Source: Ensifer sp. WSM1721 (GTDB taxonomy: Bacteria; Pseudomonadota; Alphaproteobacteria; Rhizobiales; Rhizobiaceae). From it: DNA of 64,000 bases. The notes under the pieces are model-generated. The model was not told the origin of the DNA, did not search any database, and saw only the letters and a list, made by a program, of their open reading frames with translations. A program made the position numbers and the translations under genes. Positions 62,098 to 64,000 of this stretch are shown piece by piece. The DNA lies in assembly GCF_000513895.2 (NCBI RefSeq), contig NZ_CP165783.1, positions 372,001 through 436,000 of the forward strand, written 5' to 3'. Numbering within the stretch: position 1 is the first letter of the stretch; each line of letters opens with the position of its first letter.

Positions 62098-63378
62098 ATG
62101 ACGACCCTCTTCGGCGGATGGTTTGCTCTTCTGGTCGCCGGCATGCCGGTCGGCTTCACGCTGATCGTCGCGGCCCTCGCCTATATGCTCTGGCAGGGCG
62201 CGGGACTGAATTTTGCCGGGCAGCGCATGGTCGCCGGCCTGAACAGCTTTCCGCTGCTTGCCGTCCCCTTCTTCATCCTCACTGCCCAACTGATGAATCT
62301 TTCCGGCGTGACCGAGCGCATTTTCGACTTCGCCAAGGCGCTTGTCGGCCACATCCGGGGCGGGCTCGGCCATGTGAACATCATGGCGAGCGTGATGTTC
62401 TCCGGTATGTCCGGCTCGGCCGTCGCCGACGCCGCCGGCCTCGGCCAGCTCGAGATCAAGGCGATGCGCGACGCCGGCTATGACGAGCAATTCTCCGGCT
62501 CGATCACGGCCGCGTCCGCGATCATCGGGCCGCTCATCCCGCCCTCCATTCCGCTTGTGGTCTACGGCGTGATCGCCAACACCTCGATAGGCGGCCTTTT
62601 CTTGGGCGGCATCGTGCCGGGCCTTCTCTGCGCAGCCTCTCTCATGGTCATGGTCTATGTTATCGCGTGGCGGCGGAACTACCCGACCAATGAGCGCGCG
62701 AGCCTTCGCCGGATCTGGACTACTTTCTGGCGCGCGATCTTCCCGCTCATAACCCCCTTCATCATCATCGGCGGCATCTTTGCAGGGATCTTTTCGCCGA
62801 CCGAGGCCGCTGTGGTCGCTGCCACCTACGCTCTTCTTCTAGGTGTCGTGGTCTACCGCGAAATCACTTTCGCCAAACTCGTGACGGTGCTTCGCGAAAC
62901 CGTGAGCCATACGGCCGCCGTCGGTCTTCTCATCATGGGCGTGTCCCTGTTCGGCTACGTGATCGCCCGGGAACAGGTGCCTCAGCACGTCGCCGCGTTC
63001 TTTCTCAATTATTCGAGTGATCCCCTCACTTTCCTGATCCTCGTGAACCTCATGCTGCTTGCGCTCGGCACCTTCATCGAGGCCCTGGCGATCCTGCTGC
63101 TGATCGTGCCGGTGCTGGTTCCAACCGCACTTCAATACGGCATCGATCCCGTCCATTTCGGGGTCATGGTGGTGTTCAACCTGATGATCGGCATATTGAC
63201 ACCGCCCATGGGGGTCGCGCTGTTCGTGGTCTCGAAAGTCGCCAACATCCCCTTTGGCGTGCTTGCCCGCGGGATACTTCCGCTGCTCATCCCGCTCCTC
63301 ATCGTGCTCGCGCTTATCACCGTGTTTCCAGCACTCGTCACCTTCATTCCCGACCGGATGCTCGGAGCTAATCGATGA
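62098..63378 (+). CDS. TRAP transporter large membrane subunit (DctM type)
   Basis: A 426-residue protein with about 12 helices. GLGHVNIMASVMFSGMSGSAVADAAGLG and TAASAIIGPLIPPSIPLVVYG are the family's transport motifs, and EALAILLLIVPVLVPTALQYGIDPVHFG the repeat in the second half. It carries out sodium-coupled uptake. Its stop overlaps the next gene (ATGA). Confidence 0.94.
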   Translation: MTTLFGGWFALLVAGMPVGFTLIVAALAYMLWQGAGLNFAGQRMVAGLNSFPLLAVPFFILTAQLMNLSGVTERIFDFAKALVGHIRGGLGHVNIMASVMFSGMSGSAVADAAGLGQLEIKAMRDAGYDEQFSGSITAASAIIGPLIPPSIPLVVYGVIANTSIGGLFLGGIVPGLLCAASLMVMVYVIAWRRNYPTNERASLRRIWTTFWRAIFPLITPFIIIGGIFAGIFSPTEAAVVAATYALLLGVVVYREITFAKLVTVLRETVSHTAAVGLLIMGVSLFGYVIAREQVPQHVAAFFLNYSSDPLTFLILVNLMLLALGTFIEALAILLLIVPVLVPTALQYGIDPVHFGVMVVFNLMIGILTPPMGVALFVVSKVANIPFGVLARGILPLLIPLLIVLALITVFPALVTFIPDRMLGANR

Positions 63379-64000
63379 ATCCCCCCGCCAAACCACCCGA
63401 AGGCGTATGGGGAGCGGTGCTGCTGCCGGTCGATCAAAGTGGTGGGATCGAATGGACCGCATTGCGAGAGCAGCTAGCCGTGCTTCACGGGAGTGGCCTC
63501 CACGGCATCTATACCAATGGTACGGCCGGCGAATTCCACAGCCAGACGGAGGAAGAGTTCGATCACTTGAGCCAGTTGGTCGCCGATTTCTGCCGCAGCG
63601 TTGCCCTGCCTTTCCAGATCGGGCTCTCGCACACGAACGCGCGCGTCGCACGCGAGCGGCTCAGTCGCATCGCAGCACTGCGGCCCGACGCGGTTCAGGT
63701 CACCCTGCCTGACTGGTGGGCTCCCAGCTATGACGAAGCGGAGCGTTTCCTCGTCGGTATGGCGGCAACGGCGCCCGACATTCCGCTGGTCCTCTACAAT
63801 CCGCCCCATGCCAAGCGCCGGCTGAGCCTCGACGAGATCTCAAGGCTTAAGAAGGCTGTGCCCATGCTTATCGGGGCGAAGCTACCTGGAGGCGACGAGA
63901 TCTGGTACGAGGAGCTTCGCCGGAAGCTCACACACCTCTCCGTCTTCATTCCGGGGCATCACATGGCGAGCGGCTGCCTTGCGGGAGGCCGCGGGTCGTA
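63375..64000 (+). CDS. DHDPS/N-acetylneuraminate lyase family aldolase, N-terminal part (cut by right edge)
   Basis: Starting at ATG 63375, overlapping the preceding stop by four bases, the frame is open to the window end (about 208 residues of about 300). GIYTNGTAGEFHSQTEEE corresponds to the phosphate/carboxylate-binding GTTGE segment; the catalytic Tyr is in PLVLYNPPH and the Schiff-base Lys in MLIGAKLPGG. This family condenses or cleaves pyruvate-containing compounds. With the TRAP transporter it probably breaks down an imported 2-keto-3-deoxy sugar acid; the substrate is not determined. Confidence 0.88.
   Translation, partial: MNPPAKPPEGVWGAVLLPVDQSGGIEWTALREQLAVLHGSGLHGIYTNGTAGEFHSQTEEEFDHLSQLVADFCRSVALPFQIGLSHTNARVARERLSRIAALRPDAVQVTLPDWWAPSYDEAERFLVGMAATAPDIPLVLYNPPHAKRRLSLDEISRLKKAVPMLIGAKLPGGDEIWYEELRRKLTHLSVFIPGHHMASGCLAGGRGS

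Noticed and set aside
1..64000. Search for CRISPR arrays, rRNA, tRNA, transposases and phage genes
   Set aside because: No evenly spaced repeats, no RNA-gene signatures and no DDE or integrase motifs were seen. The holin-like protein belongs to a chromosomal envelope module, not to a prophage.

Overview
The window looks like a rhizobial replicon, most probably Sinorhizobium/Ensifer (chromosome or chromid). The GC content is high. Class III nucleotidyl cyclases are abundant. There are exo-type polysaccharide genes, general-stress promoters of the EcfG/RpoE2 type, and at least two recognisable RIME1-like intergenic palindromic repeats plus degenerate relatives. No rRNA, tRNA, CRISPR array or insertion sequence was found. 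The assignment to a genus is inference.

Region 1 (1-10.8 kb) is a surface-polysaccharide locus. The minus strand carries a GT4 glycosyltransferase running off the left edge, a NarL-type response regulator, a carbohydrate sulfotransferase and a Wzx-like flippase. The plus strand carries an ExoF-like export protein with a good sigma-70 promoter, an ExoY-like initiating sugar transferase, a PIG-L deacetylase, a DegT aminotransferase and a second GT4 enzyme related to the first. An MscS-family channel follows (11.1-13.2 kb).

Region 2 (13.3-19.1 kb) is a tight five-gene operon: GT4 glycosyltransferase, polysaccharide-deacetylase-like protein, N-formylglutamate-amidohydrolase-like protein, DUF1704 HExxxH/QEGLA peptidase and GshB-like ATP-grasp ligase. 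It reads as an uncharacterised biosynthetic or modification pathway and is my first candidate for an undescribed system.

Region 3 (19.5-26.1 kb) holds a metallo-beta-lactamase-fold hydrolase, a DUF3095 protein that looks like a divergent cyclase, a UDP-sugar dehydrogenase, a class III cyclase and a secreted heparin-lyase-like protein.

Region 4 (26.3-41.1 kb) has a complete peptide-type ABC importer followed by three glycosyltransferases (two MurG-like enzymes around a GT4 enzyme), a convergent methyltransferase, a large ABC exporter-like protein with degenerate catalytic motifs and a triplicated Q-loop-type segment, a cyclic-nucleotide-binding protein and an FkbM methyltransferase.

Region 5 (41.1-59.6 kb) is accessory and stress-related: an MFS transporter, a YUCCA-like flavin monooxygenase, a zinc-ribbon cyclase, a holin-like/DUF3618 envelope module, DUF2267, small charged proteins, an SDR-DoxX fusion, a circularly permuted ROK protein, and a VapBC pair. 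Five transcription units here have upstream matches to the EcfG promoter (GGAAC, 16-17 bases, NGTT). A dehydrogenase next to an HxlR regulator is a deletion remnant.

Region 6 (59.8-64 kb) is a catabolic operon: GntR/FadR-type regulator, DctP-DctQ-DctM TRAP transporter and a DHDPS/N-acetylneuraminate-lyase-family aldolase cut by the right edge.
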